NCBI GenBank assembly: GCA_963930645.1
Contig: CAWVNO010000515.1
Span: forward strand, 2,464,838-2,528,837
Length of the DNA: 64,000 bases
Origin: Salticus scenicus
Lineage: Eukaryota > Arthropoda > Arachnida > Araneae > Salticidae
Direction: 5' to 3'
The notes beneath the pieces are model-generated. The model ran no database searches. It was not told the DNA's origin and saw only the letters and a program-made list of their open reading frames with translations. Position numbers and translations under genes: made by a program. Of this stretch, positions 32,599-44,030 are shown one piece after another. Each line of letters starts with the position of its first letter. Within the stretch, counting starts at the first letter, position 1.

Positions 32599-33593
32599 TC
32601 TATATAAATAAAGAGAAGTATCTGTGTGTGTGTGTGTGTCTGTGCTCTGATGCTCAGATTACTGATCGCACAGCTACGAAACTTGGCAAACGGGTAGCTG
32701 GGACCGTGCAGGTGTGCAACCTCATCGAGATTTTTTTCGAATTTCGAATTTCGAATGTGAATTTTTTAAATTAATTTCTTTTGGAATTTAAATATTGGCT
32801 TTTATGTTTCATTTTTCTAAAATTTGTTTCTTTCATTTCAATCATCTGCGTATCTTAGCAACAACTATTACGCTATTTATTTTTTATTTATTTAATTCTT
32901 TCAGTTGAAGGCGAATTTTTTTTTTTCTTTTTCAATTTTTAATATATTATGTTTACTGAAAATCAAATGGTAATGCAGTAGAAAAAATTAAGTATATTAA
33001 ATATTAAATTAAAAAAAATATTTATAACAGAGAAAAACTTTTTATTTTTGTAAGAAAAATCTTTTTTTTTAATTTATAGTATTTATCGGGAAAATAGAGT
33101 GGTAGTATATAGCAGAAAAGATTAAACTGATTAAAGTTAAAATTGAATTAAAATTTATTTGTTTTCTATTTATTTAATTCCTTTTAAAAGAAAAGCTACT
33201 TTCTATTTTGTAAAGAGCGAGGGCTGTAAGATGCATGATTCAAAAACTAAAATATTTAATATATGCTGAGGTACAGTCATCTTTAAATTCGTAGTTCTCA
33301 AATGACAGTGGTTGTTGATAACCTGTTGATAACCTGTTGTTGATAAATATCGAAATTAAAGTACCCGAGAAAGACCATTCTGCAGGCAGTGAGAACCTGG
33401 ACATGATGCAGTGCGAGCAGAAAAAAAACTGCCGTAGGCAGCGTGTAACCGAAGCAAGATTTAGAGCGATTTCAATGTAGGTAATTTTTTTTTAGTTTCT
33501 ATTTATGATGTGACATAAAAAATAAATAGTGATTAATTTCTTTTGAAAATTAATTTAAATATAGTGACCAGCGAAGCGGGCGTAACCTACTAG
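32599..33593 (+). mobile_element. Non-autonomous Helitron with both ends
   Basis: It begins TCTATATAAATAAAGAGAAG preceded by A, and ends with the ACCAGCGAAGCGGGC terminus, then CTAG at 33590-33593 followed by T. This is the A|T target and the TC...CTAG ends of canonical Helitrons. The 3' terminus matches the one at 4977-5009. The interior is AT-rich with a GT repeat near the 5' end. The 74-codon frame at 32550 starts outside the element and shows no domain. Confidence 0.8.
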
Positions 33594-34418
33594 TAATAAC
33601 TATAATAAAGCTGTTTTAAAGAAAATTTTGATTTATTTATTTATTAATATACAGCTTTTTCACTCGAATTCATTTCATCATCATCATCATCATCATTATT
33701 ATTATTTTGTGATAGACAATTAAAAAATCACAGTCTCCGGCAAGAAAAAGGACTATTCAAAAGAGGTTTTGTAAGAAGATTTTTAGCGTAATTTAAAACT
33801 GTTTAAGATTTTACAAAGAAATTTATACGTAACGGTGTTGGTATATCTAAAACAAATCGTATTATAATGCAGTATATATATATTTTTTTCTTACAATAAA
33901 AAAAGATTCCAGATTACATTTAATTAAAAAATGAAAATCTCGGACATCATTATTTCCGAAAACACAATGAAGCTTCAATTAAATAAATTAAGAATAATAG
34001 TAAAAGTAAGTTAAGTAGTAAAGTAGTACAAAGGAAAAAAAAAAATTAAAGATTTAAAAATACTGTTAATAGAAAATAAAATTATTTCTCTTTCAAAGAC
34101 AAAATGAAATGAAATAAAAATAAATTAACTAACTAATTAATTAAATAAATAAATAAAGTTTGAATTAGCAGGAAGTTAAAAAAAATTTTACTATTAGCAA
34201 TTATTCTTAAGTTATGTTTTCAGACGAGTTCAAATGTAATTTGTTTAGTTTAAATGTAAACTAGTATGTAAGCCGTAGAAAAAGAGAAAAATGTAATAAA
34301 ATGATTTTAATTAAAGCTGTGCCTTAAAGATAATAAAACATTATTTCTATGTCATGAAAAAGGGTGGCAAAGAATTATTGTGAACTAAAAAGCCTAAGAT
34401 GATCGGTAAATACTCATG

Positions 34419-34420
<2 letters not shown>
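33594..34420. other. AT-rich stretch, no recognised gene
   Basis: (CAT)n near 33676-33697 and AAT/ATTA-rich sequence. Nothing else is supported. Confidence 0.45.

Positions 34421-34459
<39 letters not shown>
34421..34459. repeat. (AAT)n microsatellite
   Basis: About 12 AAT units, read as poly-N in one frame. Confidence 0.9.
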
Positions 34460-34579
34460 CATTTGGAACTTTTATTCCAACTATTTTATTTATTTATTTA
34501 TTTTTAACAACAATGCGATTTGTTATAAAACAGATGTGGTTAGTAAATTTCAGTTTTGTTGATAAACTGAACGAAAAAA

Positions 34580-34651
34580 GCCGGAGCCGGGAATCGAACT
34601 CGGGCACTTAGCTTACCGAGCGAATGCTCTGCCACTGAGCCACCAACCACA
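34580..34651 (-). tRNA. tRNA-like sequence (pseudogene or SINE head)
   Basis: On the minus strand it has an A-box-like TGGCTCAGTGGCAGAGC and a B-box-like GAGTTCGATTCCCGG. The T-arm pairs four of five positions. The acceptor strands do not pair, so it is not a normal tRNA gene. It is inverted relative to the neighbour at 34660. The frame that spans both is an artefact. Confidence 0.4.
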
Positions 34652-34659
34652 GCTTTACC

Positions 34660-34731
34660 ACTGGGTGGCTCAGTGGTAGAGCATCCACGCGATAAGCGGA
34701 GGGCCCGAGTTCGATTACCGGTTTTGGTATT
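34660..34731 (+). tRNA. tRNA-like sequence (pseudogene), inverted partner
   Basis: A-box-like TGGCTCAGTGGTAGAGC and B-box-like GAGTTCGATTACCGG, with GAT in the anticodon position of a poorly paired arm. Its 5' 20 bases are the inverse of those in the minus-strand neighbour (34625-34644 against 34663-34683), giving a hairpin with a loop of about 18 nt. Confidence 0.4.
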
Positions 34732-36100
34732 TTTCGCATAGTTAGTATAAAAATTCAACATTACATTCCATCTCTAAAGAAAATATTCATGATTGATTAA
34801 AGATATTTTCCATATTCTAAACATGTTTAAGTATATTATATAAAATAAGTATTATATATAATGAGAACGTGTTTTAAAAGCTGCAACTGGACATTATTTA
34901 TTCATTGCAACAGATAAATTTGTAAAATAAAAACTGTGATTTCTCATTAACTGTACGCATTGAACAATTCCATGTATATCTGTAATACCATCCTTACTAT
35001 AAAACCATTACTTACATTAACTATAATTCCATTCTTATATATAATACACCATCCTTATATTCTATAACGTTTGAGGTATTTTTGATCAAAACACACAAAT
35101 CAAAATGTTAGAGTAATTCATTTTCAATTATTTAAAATTCATCTTGCACTTTAAAAACTATTTTAGCAGTCAAAGAAAGCTGCACACAATACATGTATTG
35201 TTCATTTTTCTTTAACTATGGAGTGAACAGTGCTTTGCAATTTATATTACTTTTCAGCTTTAACAATTCAGTTTTTCTTTTTTGGAATTCATAATTTAGT
35301 AAAGTATTAAAATATGATTAATGCATGTCATGCGAATAGAGATGTTTCTTTTAAGTGTTATTATAACTTTAATAATGTCGAATTGAAATGTATTTTGAAA
35401 TTATACCAGGCTGACGACCCTACATTTGCATTCACAATACATACTTAAACGAAACACTCAGCATTTTTTGTGTCATGATATATATACAGTTTCATCAGAA
35501 AAAATTCTTCAGATCTGTCTGTCCGTTGACCCTCTCTATGAGGTGGGATGTTACGTGAAGATTCAAAGCTTTTGTTTTCCCAAACAAAGGGTAGTAATTT
35601 GGTAATTTATTTCTCGGGCGTTACTGAGGTGGGGTCTGATATACTATACTCTGTTATTATGGTACCTGCCAGAAATGGTGATAGCTAAGTAACAGGATTC
35701 GGAGAATAGTATTTACGATGAGTTATGGTTTATGCAAATTGTATAGGAATAAACGCTATTTATTAGTTAGATGTGAATTATGCTGCAGTCGTGTTGCACA
35801 TAATAAATTAATCGCTGATGATGTCGTGAGGTGACGTTGTCGAGTACCGTAAAATGGCTTAAATAAATTGATACTTCGCATCATAAAAGTAAAGAGTAAT
35901 TGGAAAATAGTATCTTCATAGTTAGAACAGTATTTTTTAAAAGTATCACGTAATTTTATCTAATTGAAGTTTAAACTTATACACAATAGAAAAACTTTAA
36001 ATATCATCGTTGTGAAAAAAAAAAAAAAAAAGCTAGTAAAGTGCTAAGTGAAAAACAAACCAAAGAATCTAATCAGAAAAAAAAAAAAAAAAAAAAAAGA
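34732..36100. other. AT-rich, partly unique sequence without recognised gene
   Basis: Mostly AT-rich. A patch at 35500-35860 is less so and includes CTGTCCGTTGACCCTC and a GTGGGATGTTACGTGAAG block weakly like 62157-62180. A runs near 36017 and 36079. No reading frame is convincing. Confidence 0.4.
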
Positions 36101-36737
36101 AATCTGGAGGGACTTTACTCGACTTTCCGAACATTAAGTAATTAACGGTTGTATAAATAAATTAAAGTACGAGAGGTCGTTAAATAAACAAAACAAAAAA
36201 TTATAATAGGGTGTTTCAGTATTTTTCTCAATGGTTTAATTTTACGATATTGTACTTCGAAATATTTGAGCCCATAGATCATGATGATAAAGAATTTTTC
36301 GTTGCATCACTGCAAAAGTCTATAAGGGCTAGATTCACCATAATCAATACAATTCGTGCAACGGTGACCTATAACATGTGTATAAATTTTCAGCTCAATC
36401 GAATGAGGTGTTTAGACGCTATCGCACTTTAAATAATTTGGGCCCATAGCCCATAATGATAAAAAATATTTCTTTGTGTTCCCGTAAAAAACCTATTAGT
36501 GCTAGATTCACCAAAATCAATAGGGTTCGTGCTATGGTGACCTAAAACATACGTACCAACTTTCAACTCATTCAAACGCATATGGCGTTATCGTGTTCAG
36601 TCACACGCACATGCATCATTGTTAAAATAATAAAAATGAACACAGGGAACCTTAAAACGTATAGAAACACCAAAATTTCAAAGTCAGATTTTTGACATGA
36701 TTATAATACTTTCCTTGCATATGTATGTTTGGAAAGT
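36101..36737 (-). mobile_element. Family B repeat, copy 3 (reverse)
   Basis: On the plus strand it begins with the reversed 3' hairpin (AATCTGGAGGGACTTTACTC), then GACTTTCCGAACATTAAGTA. It ends in TTTTTGACATGATTATAATA and GGAAAGT. It has two to three internal units only, fewer than other copies. The 73-codon frame at 36211 is repeat-derived. Confidence 0.7.
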
Positions 36738-37183
36738 AATAAAAAAAAGGTAAGAGAGAAATGGAGCATGAATATATAAGTGGAAGTAATGTAATAGTAA
36801 TGAGTAGTTGGTTAAAAGAAGAATAGATTAAAAAGCTTCGTATTTTAAAACGCAAAGGGAAAGAACAAACCAATAGCGGATAGAGAATTTGTGTAATTAA
36901 AAAAAAAAAAAAAAAAAAAAAAGAAAAGAAAAAAAGAATGAATAATACTGCAGATTTTTTAGAAAGAGGATGCAATTATAAACAATAAGTATAATGTAGT
37001 TAGTGCATATATAAACAAAATTAAGGTTGTAGATAAATTGTTACTTCCAAATACGGATCTCCAGGAATTCTATGAGAGCACAATAATTTAACTACTGTAG
37101 GTTAAAAAAAAAAAAAAAAAAAAAGAAAACTTATGAGAATTTAGTATAAAGGTTTCATGTAATCTATAACCACATTCATTTTT
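36738..37183. other. AT-rich stretch, no recognised gene
   Basis: A runs at about 36900-36922 and 37105-37124. The 107-codon minus-strand frame at 36652-36975 crosses the A run (poly-F) and enters family B. It is not a gene. Confidence 0.45.
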
Positions 37184-39005
37184 ACTTTCCGAACACTATC
37201 GTGAGGAAAGTATTGTAATCATGTCAAAAATCCGAATTCGAGATTTTGATATTTCTATACGTTTCGAGGTTCCCTGAGTCCGTTTTCACTATTTTTATGA
37301 TGATGTATGTATGTGTGTGTGTATGTGTGTATGTATGTATGTGTATGTGTGTGTGTGTGTATGTGTGTATGTCTGTGAGTGAACATGCTAGCGTCTAAAC
37401 GCTTTGTTCGAATAAGCTGAAAGTTGGTGCGTATATTGTAAGTCAACATAGTACGAACCCTATAAAGTTTGGTGAATCTAGCACTTATAGTTTTTTTACA
37501 GGGACATAAAGAAAAATTCTTTATCATTATGGTCTATGGGACCAAAATATGAAAAGTGCGATATCATCTATACGCCTTCTTCAATTGAGCAAAAAATTTA
37601 TACACATATTATAGGACACAGTTACTCAATCTGTATAGAGTTTGGAGAATCTGGCACTTACAGTTTTTTTACAGGGGCACAAAAAAAATTCTTTATCATT
37701 ATGGCCTATGGGTCTAAATTTTTAAAAGTGCGATAGCGTCTAAACGCTTATTTAATCTGAACAAAAAATTTGTGCACATGTTATAGGTCACAGTTGCACG
37801 AACTGTATAGATTTTAGTGAATTTAGCACTTACAGTTTTTTTACAGGGACACAAAGAAAAATTCTTTATCATTATGGCCTGTGGGACCAAATTTTTACTT
37901 TCTTCTATATTCAATAGAAGAAAGTATTGGATTCGTAAAAATTTTCGACCTCGGGTTTTTGATGGATTTACACGTTTTGAGAGCTGTAGAACACGATTTG
38001 ACCATTTTTAGAAAATGTCTGTCTGTTTGTCTGTCAGTCTCTGCGTGGGTGTGACAAACTTTTGTGGCAAGTGTATCTCAGGAACTACTTCACAGAATTT
38101 CATACAAATTGGTAAGTAGTTGCACCTTGACATAAATTAGTGCCTATCAACTTTTGGTAAAAATTGTCTTACAGGTTGCGTTGCCATCCCGCTTTTTCTA
38201 AATTTTCAACATGGTGATATAGTACAAAATTTCGTATAAATGTGCATAAAGAAAATTATTTTTTAATAATCATTATGAAATTTACCAGAATTATTTATAA
38301 TAGAGATAGTCAACTGGGAAAAAGTTTTTGTATGTGTAGGAGCCTCGCCTCCCCCCCCCCTCGAGGGGAGTAAATTTTCATGATGGGTATCTTTCACAAG
38401 AGCTCGCCATTACCTTTAAAACGAATGGTTGAACCATAGATCTGCGATAATTTAAAATGAAGTTATCTATTTTTTTTTTAATGTAATATTGACAATAAAA
38501 TTGACTTTTTTTGGATATTTAGTGTTATACTACTTCTCTAATATGGAAATCATCTGCATTATCATGGAAGATATTGTTTTAAAATAATAATTTTAATAAA
38601 TTATTTTTACTGAGTGAATTTGTATAGGAAAATATAGAAGAAAGTCATATGGTGGCCACAACATATTAGTTAAAAGTGCAATAGCATCTAAACGCCTTAT
38701 TCAATTGAGCTGAAAATTTATATGAATATTATAATTCACTGTTGCACTAACTATAAGCATTTTGGTGAATCTAGCATTTATAGGTTTTTTACAGGGATAC
38801 AACGAAAATTCTTTATCATTATGATCTATGGGCTCAAAGTTCAGTAGCGTTAAATAAAACATCGTGTAATACATGGAGAAAAATACTCAAACACTTTATT
38901 ATGGTTTTATCTCTTTTGTTTGTTTAACAACTCCTCTTTCTTTACTTTATCTACAAAACTGTTAATTACTCAATGTTCGGAAAGTCGAGTAGAGTCACTC
39001 CAGAT
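37184..39005 (+). mobile_element. Family B repeat, copy 4, split by family A
   Basis: 5' end ACTTTCCGAACACTATCGTG with fold-back, then a long (TATG/TGTG)n stretch and three repeat units. A family A copy interrupts at 37897-38670. The element resumes with TAAAAGTGCAATAGCATC and ends CAATGTTCGGAAAGTCGAG plus a hairpin and T run at about 39005. The interrupted block (GGGACCAAATTTTT|AAAAGTGCGATAGC) is intact at 28310 and 28637 in copy 2. Confidence 0.75.
37897..38670 (+). mobile_element. Family A repeat, copy 2, nested in family B
   Basis: 5' ACTTTCTTCTATATTCAATA folds on AGAAGAAAGT, then AAAGTATTGGATTCG. TGTCTGTCTGTTTGTCTGTC follows. 3' AGAAGAAAGTCATATGG, hairpin GTGGCCAC, then ACATATTAGT (CTAGT mutated to TTAGT). 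Flanks are T on both sides. The interior has a C10 run near 38351 and a TCGAGGGG block as in copies 5 and 6. Confidence 0.75.
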
Positions 39006-39273
39006 TTTTTAATTCCGTGCTAAAGATGTTTTCACTAAAATCTTGTTATTATGGCACATGTTTTTCTTCAATCTCCTTACCTTTAAAAAGAATATTGTAA
39101 GACAAATATTTTCTCATGAATGTTATAAATTATAAAGCGGAAAGATTCCCAGAAGTTGCATTAATATTATAAGAAATAGTAGTAATGGCAAAAGTTTGTG
39201 AAAATTTTCAGGCGAGCGTATTAACATATGGACGTCCATCTGTTTTCGAAATAAAATACAAAAGTAAAAGTAA
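39006..39273. other. Short unassigned AT-rich spacer
   Basis: Nothing recognised. Confidence 0.4.
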
Positions 39274-40818
39274 ACTAGTATGATGTGGCCACCCCCAAGA
39301 CTTTCTTCTACGTTTTTCTATACAAATTCACGCAGTACAAATTATTTATTAAAATTATTATTTATTAAAATAATTTATTAAATGTAGACGATTTTTATAA
39401 CAGAGGAGTATAACATGTGCTAAACCTCCAAAGAAAATCAGTTTCACGCAATTCAGAAAATATCTCAGAAAATGCGTTCTCTTTTCTTTCTTTCTTTTCC
39501 GCAATTTCTTATGTACTTACTGTCATTCACTACGGTATGTTTGTGAATCTCAACCAAATAAAAAATGCTAAAAATAAAACTATTTTAAGGTAAATACAAG
39601 CTTTTTCATTTGTCTCTTCGTGGCTCAGTTGGTAAGAGCGCCATGTTAGTAATCTGGTGGTCCCGCGCTCGATACCCTGAAGGTCCGGAGTGTTAACTTT
39701 TGCAGACAATTAGTAGAAAAGATGTCAATTGATAAAAGAAAATTTATCGTTGACTACACAGTATTCTAAGAATTTTTGAAGAGTTTTTTTAAGAAGCCTT
39801 TTTCTTACATCTCTTTTTAGAAGCAAAAAAGAGTTTTTTGTGGCCTACAAGCGCCCTCTATTGGGCGGAATATTCACTAAAATGCCAATGAAACAATTAA
39901 CAATACAAAATAAAAATGATTAGAAAAAACACATAAACATTAACCAAATCAATAAAATTTTAAGTTACAATATAAAAAAATATTAATAAACTAAAATAAT
40001 AATAAAAAGGTGCCTCAGACGAATAATTAAATTGCAGATATTGGCCCTTAATCAGAAAATGAAATCACAAAACTTATAGGCAATCGTGTGGTGCTGCCAT
40101 CTGTTGTGAATTTTAAGAAATAATTTCTCTTTTCTACAGTTCAAATTTCCCCAATTTTGGTTAATAAACAAAAAAATTACATTTTCTTTGCAAATTAAAT
40201 TTTATTCTAACTTCGAAAAGATTTATATGATACGCTATAATAAGATTTTGGGTTTTAAAAGTTTTTTAAATAGATTATTTCTTCTTCTTTCTTTTTTTTT
40301 TAATTGTCACATAACTATGGTTCAACCATTCGTTTTAAAGGTATTGACGAGTTCTTTCGAAATATACTTATACTGAAGATCGATGCTTTTACATGCACCA
40401 TTTTTTTTCCCTAGTTCACCACTGCTGTTATAAAAAATTCATATTAATTTAACAATCATTCGTTAAAAATAACTCTCATTATGTATATTTATTCGAAATT
40501 TTGTTCTATGCTGACATGTTAATTTTTTTTATAAAATGAAATGATAGCAGCACCTGTTGAGCGATTGATCCCAAAGTGTAATCAGCATCCGTTTGGGTCA
40601 AGGTTCAATTAAATACCAAGTTTGGTAGAACTTTGTTCATTGGTTCGTGAGATACAGCGTCCACGAAATTTATGATATACACACGCTAACAGACAGATAT
40701 TTTCTAAAATTGATCAAATCATGTTCAGGACATCTCAAAACCTGTAAATCCGTCGAAAACTGGATGACGAAAATTTTTACAAATTCAATACTTTCTTCTT
40801 ATATGTATAGAAGAAAGT
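39274..40818 (-). mobile_element. Family A repeat, copy 3 (reverse), with insertion
   Basis: The plus strand starts ACTAGTATGATGTGGCCACC and CAAGACTTTCTTCTACG (the 3' end reversed) and finishes at TATAGAAGAAAGT (the 5' end reversed). About 39440-40170 is unlike other copies and carries a tRNA-like block, suggesting an inserted SINE-like element. CTCTCATTATGTATATTTAT at about 40476 preserves the empty site for the transposon in copy 5. Confidence 0.65.
39612..39688 (+). tRNA. tRNA-Thr-like pseudogene or SINE head
   Basis: A-box-like TGGCTCAGTTGGTAAGAGC, an anticodon-arm-like stretch with AGT in a TTAGTAA loop, and a B-box-like GCTCGATACCC. The acceptor strands do not pair and no CCA or terminator is evident. 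It lies in extra sequence within a family A copy, which fits a tRNA-derived SINE. Confidence 0.4.
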
Positions 40819-40987
40819 AAAAGGAAAGAGTAAGGATTATTTTTAAGATGTATATTTTTAATTTATTTCTAATGAAATTTAAACAGTCTAATTTTATATT
40901 TCATACAGCAAGTGTTTGTATACATTTGTTTCATACAATATGCTGTTTTCATACAGGGGCATCACTTTATTTTATTTGTTTATTTTT

Positions 40988-42174
40988 ACTTTCTTCTATA
41001 CCTATTCAATAGAAGAAAGTATTGGATTCATAAAAGTTTTCGACTTCCGATTTTCCATGGATTTACACGTTTTGAGAGACCCAGAACATGATTTGACCAT
41101 TTTAAAGAAATTTATGTCTGTATGTGTGCATGTGGCAAAAATTTTGTGGCAACTGTATCTCAGGAACTACTACATAGAATTACATATAAATTCATATGCA
41201 AATGCACCTTGACATAAATTAGTGTCTATCAACTTTTGCTGCCAATCGCTCAACAGGTTGCACTTCTATACAACGATTTCTGCAGTTTTAGGGAAGGCTA
41301 TGTCTAAGGAACTACTTTACGAAACTGCATATAAATTTATATGCAGATGCATCTTGACATAATTTAAAGCCTGTGAACTTTTGGTGGCAATAGCTCAGCA
41401 AGTGGTGCTGTTATACATTGAAATTCGCAATTTCAGGAATGGCTATATCTCAGGAACTACTGCAAATAATTACATATAAATTTATATGTAGATGCACCTT
41501 GACATAAAATAGTTTATGTCATCTGTTTGGTGCCAAACGTTCAACAAGTGGCGCTGGTATACAGCGACTTTTGCAATTTAAGGGAAGACTATATCTCAGG
41601 TTCTATTGTGTAAATTCAAACAAAATTTGATATGTGAGAATGTCATTGTGCGAAATTATGCTGATTCAGTTCGGGTGCATGTTACCGATAGGTAGCGCTG
41701 CTATACTGCAATTTTTTCCGAGAACGGGAAGGCTATATCTCAGGTTCTATCGTATATAATTGAAGTAAACTTGATATATGAGAGAACCAATATGAAAAAC
41801 TATACTGATTTAATTTGGGTGTATATCAGCTAACGGATGGCGCTGCTACAATGCAATTCAACCCGTGAACAGGAAGGTTAATTCTCAACTTCTGGGGTAT
41901 ATAACTGCACGAAACCTGATGTGTGAGATAAACATTATGAAAGCGATCGATGACGTAATTTAGATATATATCGGCCGACAAGGGTAGCTTCTATTGTGAT
42001 GTATCACATGGCTACATCTCAGCATCTGTTGATTATAATTCCACCAAATTCCATAAGTAAAATTTTTATTGTGAGAAGCTATGGTTAAACTTTTGTATAC
42101 AGGTTAAACTGTAAGTGGCGCGGTTATATAAAATGATATAGAAGAAAGTTTCATGATGGCCTCAACATACTAGT
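40988..42174 (+). mobile_element. Family A repeat, copy 4, with tandem internal units
   Basis: 5' ACTTTCTTCTATACCTATTC and fold-back, then AAAGTATTGGATTC. About seven internal units of 110-150 bp contain CTATATCTCAGGAACTACT-like sequence, GCACCTTGACATAA and TGGCGCTG. 3' GATATAGAAGAAAGTTTC, hairpin region, then CATACTAGT at 42174. The frame at 40916 starts outside and is not a gene. This copy shows the internal satellite best. Confidence 0.75.
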
Positions 42175-42333
42175 ATTTACTTGTTTAATTTCTATATTTA
42201 TTAATAAGTCTCCAAAATATGAACACTTATCGTTTGCAACAAATGAATTATTTTTTAAGTAATTTATTTGTAAGATCCCTGGAATCCAACACTCTTAAAA
42301 AAGAAAAATTGTTGTTCTAAGAAAAGAGCTTAT

Positions 42334-43406
42334 TAACACTTTCCAACGAGGTTGGAAAGCGTTAATAACTTCGCTTTGTCTGTCTGTCAGCGCTCTAATT
42401 CATGGAAATTCTTGAAACTGATATATGTTATTAAAGTTCACTATTGGATGTTCCCTATTGAAAATGGAGTGAATATCTCTACTGGTTGTTGTACAGGGAC
42501 AACCGAAAGTTTTCCAAAGCGCTGTGTTCTATGAGAGGTATTTCTATAAACCAAATTTTGCTAACTTTACTTTGTAAAAATCTTAATGAAATTAAAATAT
42601 GTTATTCATATGCACAAAATAATATAGTATGATTAGCATTAGATTTACAGGGTCACACAAAAATATTCAGTTACATTAAGGGCTATTACTGGAAATTTGC
42701 TAGAATTGCATTTTCGTTTAAATTAATTTTTTTTATCACTTTCTAAGTGTTTTTTAACTGTGAATATGATTTCAAGTTGTGTATCTGTCTGTCTGACTGT
42801 ACATCTTTCTATCTGTCCGTCGGTCCGTCCCGATCATCCTTAAATATTTTCAAATTTTTAAATATTGGCATATGTTATTGAAGTTTACTATGGAATGTTT
42901 CCTATTGAAAATGGCTTTAACAGGTTCTGTATAACTGGTTTGTGTACAGGGACCCCCCCTCCCCCTCCCCCCCCCCCCAAAAAAAAAAAAAAAAAAAAAA
43001 AACCTGTACGTTATGTTTTAGACAGACAATTTTATGAATCACATTTAAACAACTTTCTACTGTAAAAATCATAAAGAAATTGACCTTTTTTGTTAATATG
43101 CTAAAATATTGTTTTGTATAGAATATGATATGGTTAACCTTCAGATTTACAGGGCTACGCCTAATTATTCAGATACATTAAGGGCTGCAATTAGAATCTT
43201 AGGACTGCATTTTCTTTTGCTTTTAGCATTTTTAACACTTTCCAATAATATTTAAGAGTGATTATGAATACAATTAGTTTATTTGTGTGCCTTTCAGTCC
43301 TTCTGTCTGTCCGTTCTGTGATAATGAAACAAAGAACATTGAAAGTTATACAACAAGTACGTACAGTTAGAAAGTGTTAATAATGAATGAGTACCGCATG
43401 GTTTTT
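42334..43406 (+). mobile_element. Family C repeat, copy 2
   Basis: It starts AACACTTTCCAACGAGGTTG, where the fold-back (TTTCCAAC/GTTGGAAA) is perfect, then GCGTTAATAACTTCG and TGTCTGTCTGTC. It ends CAGTTAGAAAGTGTTAATAA and a degenerate form of the terminal hairpin. The order of blocks matches 12224-13433. A C-rich/A24 tract (42953-43002) replaces the short CACTCCAAAAAAA of copy 1. Confidence 0.7.
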
Positions 43407-43592
43407 GTTATGCAAACGAATAAAATATTTATCTGTAACATTCAAAAGCCTTTTGATATTATAATTTGGAGTTAATATTACTATATCTTACTACTTATTC
43501 TATCGCTAGTCAATAAAAACCCCGCATAGTACAGTAAAGGATATGCATGCAGTATACTTCTCTATAAAAATGCATATTTCCCACATCTAAGA

Positions 43593-43649
43593 AATGGCGT
43601 CACTTTCAAAGGTACTTCCTTTGAGAGATTTTCTGAAAGTGACGTCATT
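43593..43649. repeat. 16-bp inverted repeat (hairpin)
   Basis: AATGGCGTCACTTTCA at 43593-43608 is inverted as TGAAAGTGACGTCATT at 43634-43649, with one mismatch and a 25-nt loop. Confidence 0.8.
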
Positions 43650-43680
43650 CTAATATGTTAACGACGTACAGTTCCAAATA

Positions 43681-44030
43681 CAGCAATGGATGTGGTTTCA
43701 ACATGACAGAGATACAGCACTTTTCTCCCACACTGCCCGCCAGTATCTAGATACTACATTTTCGTAGCGGAAGATAGGCCGCACAGGATCGATTCCGTGG
43801 CCACTTTGTTCATTAGATCTGTTCCCTATTTATTTTTTGTTTGGGGTTACATGAAAACCCTAGTGTGTAAAACCCGTGGGGAATCAGAAATGGATTTGTT
43901 AGTATGAATTGTTACTGCAAGTGGAGTTATTGCCGATACACCTGGCATTTTTGTGAACGTTCGTTGATTAGTGCGTTGTCGTTTCGAGGCTCGTATGACA
44001 GCTTTAGGCAACTTCAAACTTCTGCTTTAA
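43681..44030 (+). pseudogene. Mariner-like transposase, C-terminal fragment
   Basis: Translation gives MWFQHDRDTALFSHTARQYL, corresponding to the QHDGAPAHF block of IS630/mariner transposases with its catalytic Asp. Then come RKIGRTGSIPWP and a decayed SPDLTPLDFFLWG block (read as SLDLFPIYFLFG). A shifted frame gives YMKTLVCKTRGESEMDLLV and IVTASGVIADTPGIF to a stop at 44030. At least one frameshift and three in-frame stops occur. The N-terminal DNA-binding part and the TIRs were not found, so only a remnant survives. Confidence 0.75.

Noticed and set aside
34540..34761. 73-codon frame across the tRNA-like pair
   Set aside because: It is a translation through two inverted tRNA-like sequences.
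35818..35850. CTGATGA near 35817 as a third hammerhead core
   Set aside because: No GAAA with a plausible stem II and no closing stem I follow.
36652..36975. 107-codon minus-strand frame
   Set aside because: It crosses an A run (poly-F) and the end of a family B repeat.
27900..39005. Evenly spaced 150-175 bp repeats considered as a CRISPR array
   Set aside because: The whole unit repeats with gradual divergence. There are no short conserved repeats with unique spacers, and the DNA is eukaryotic.
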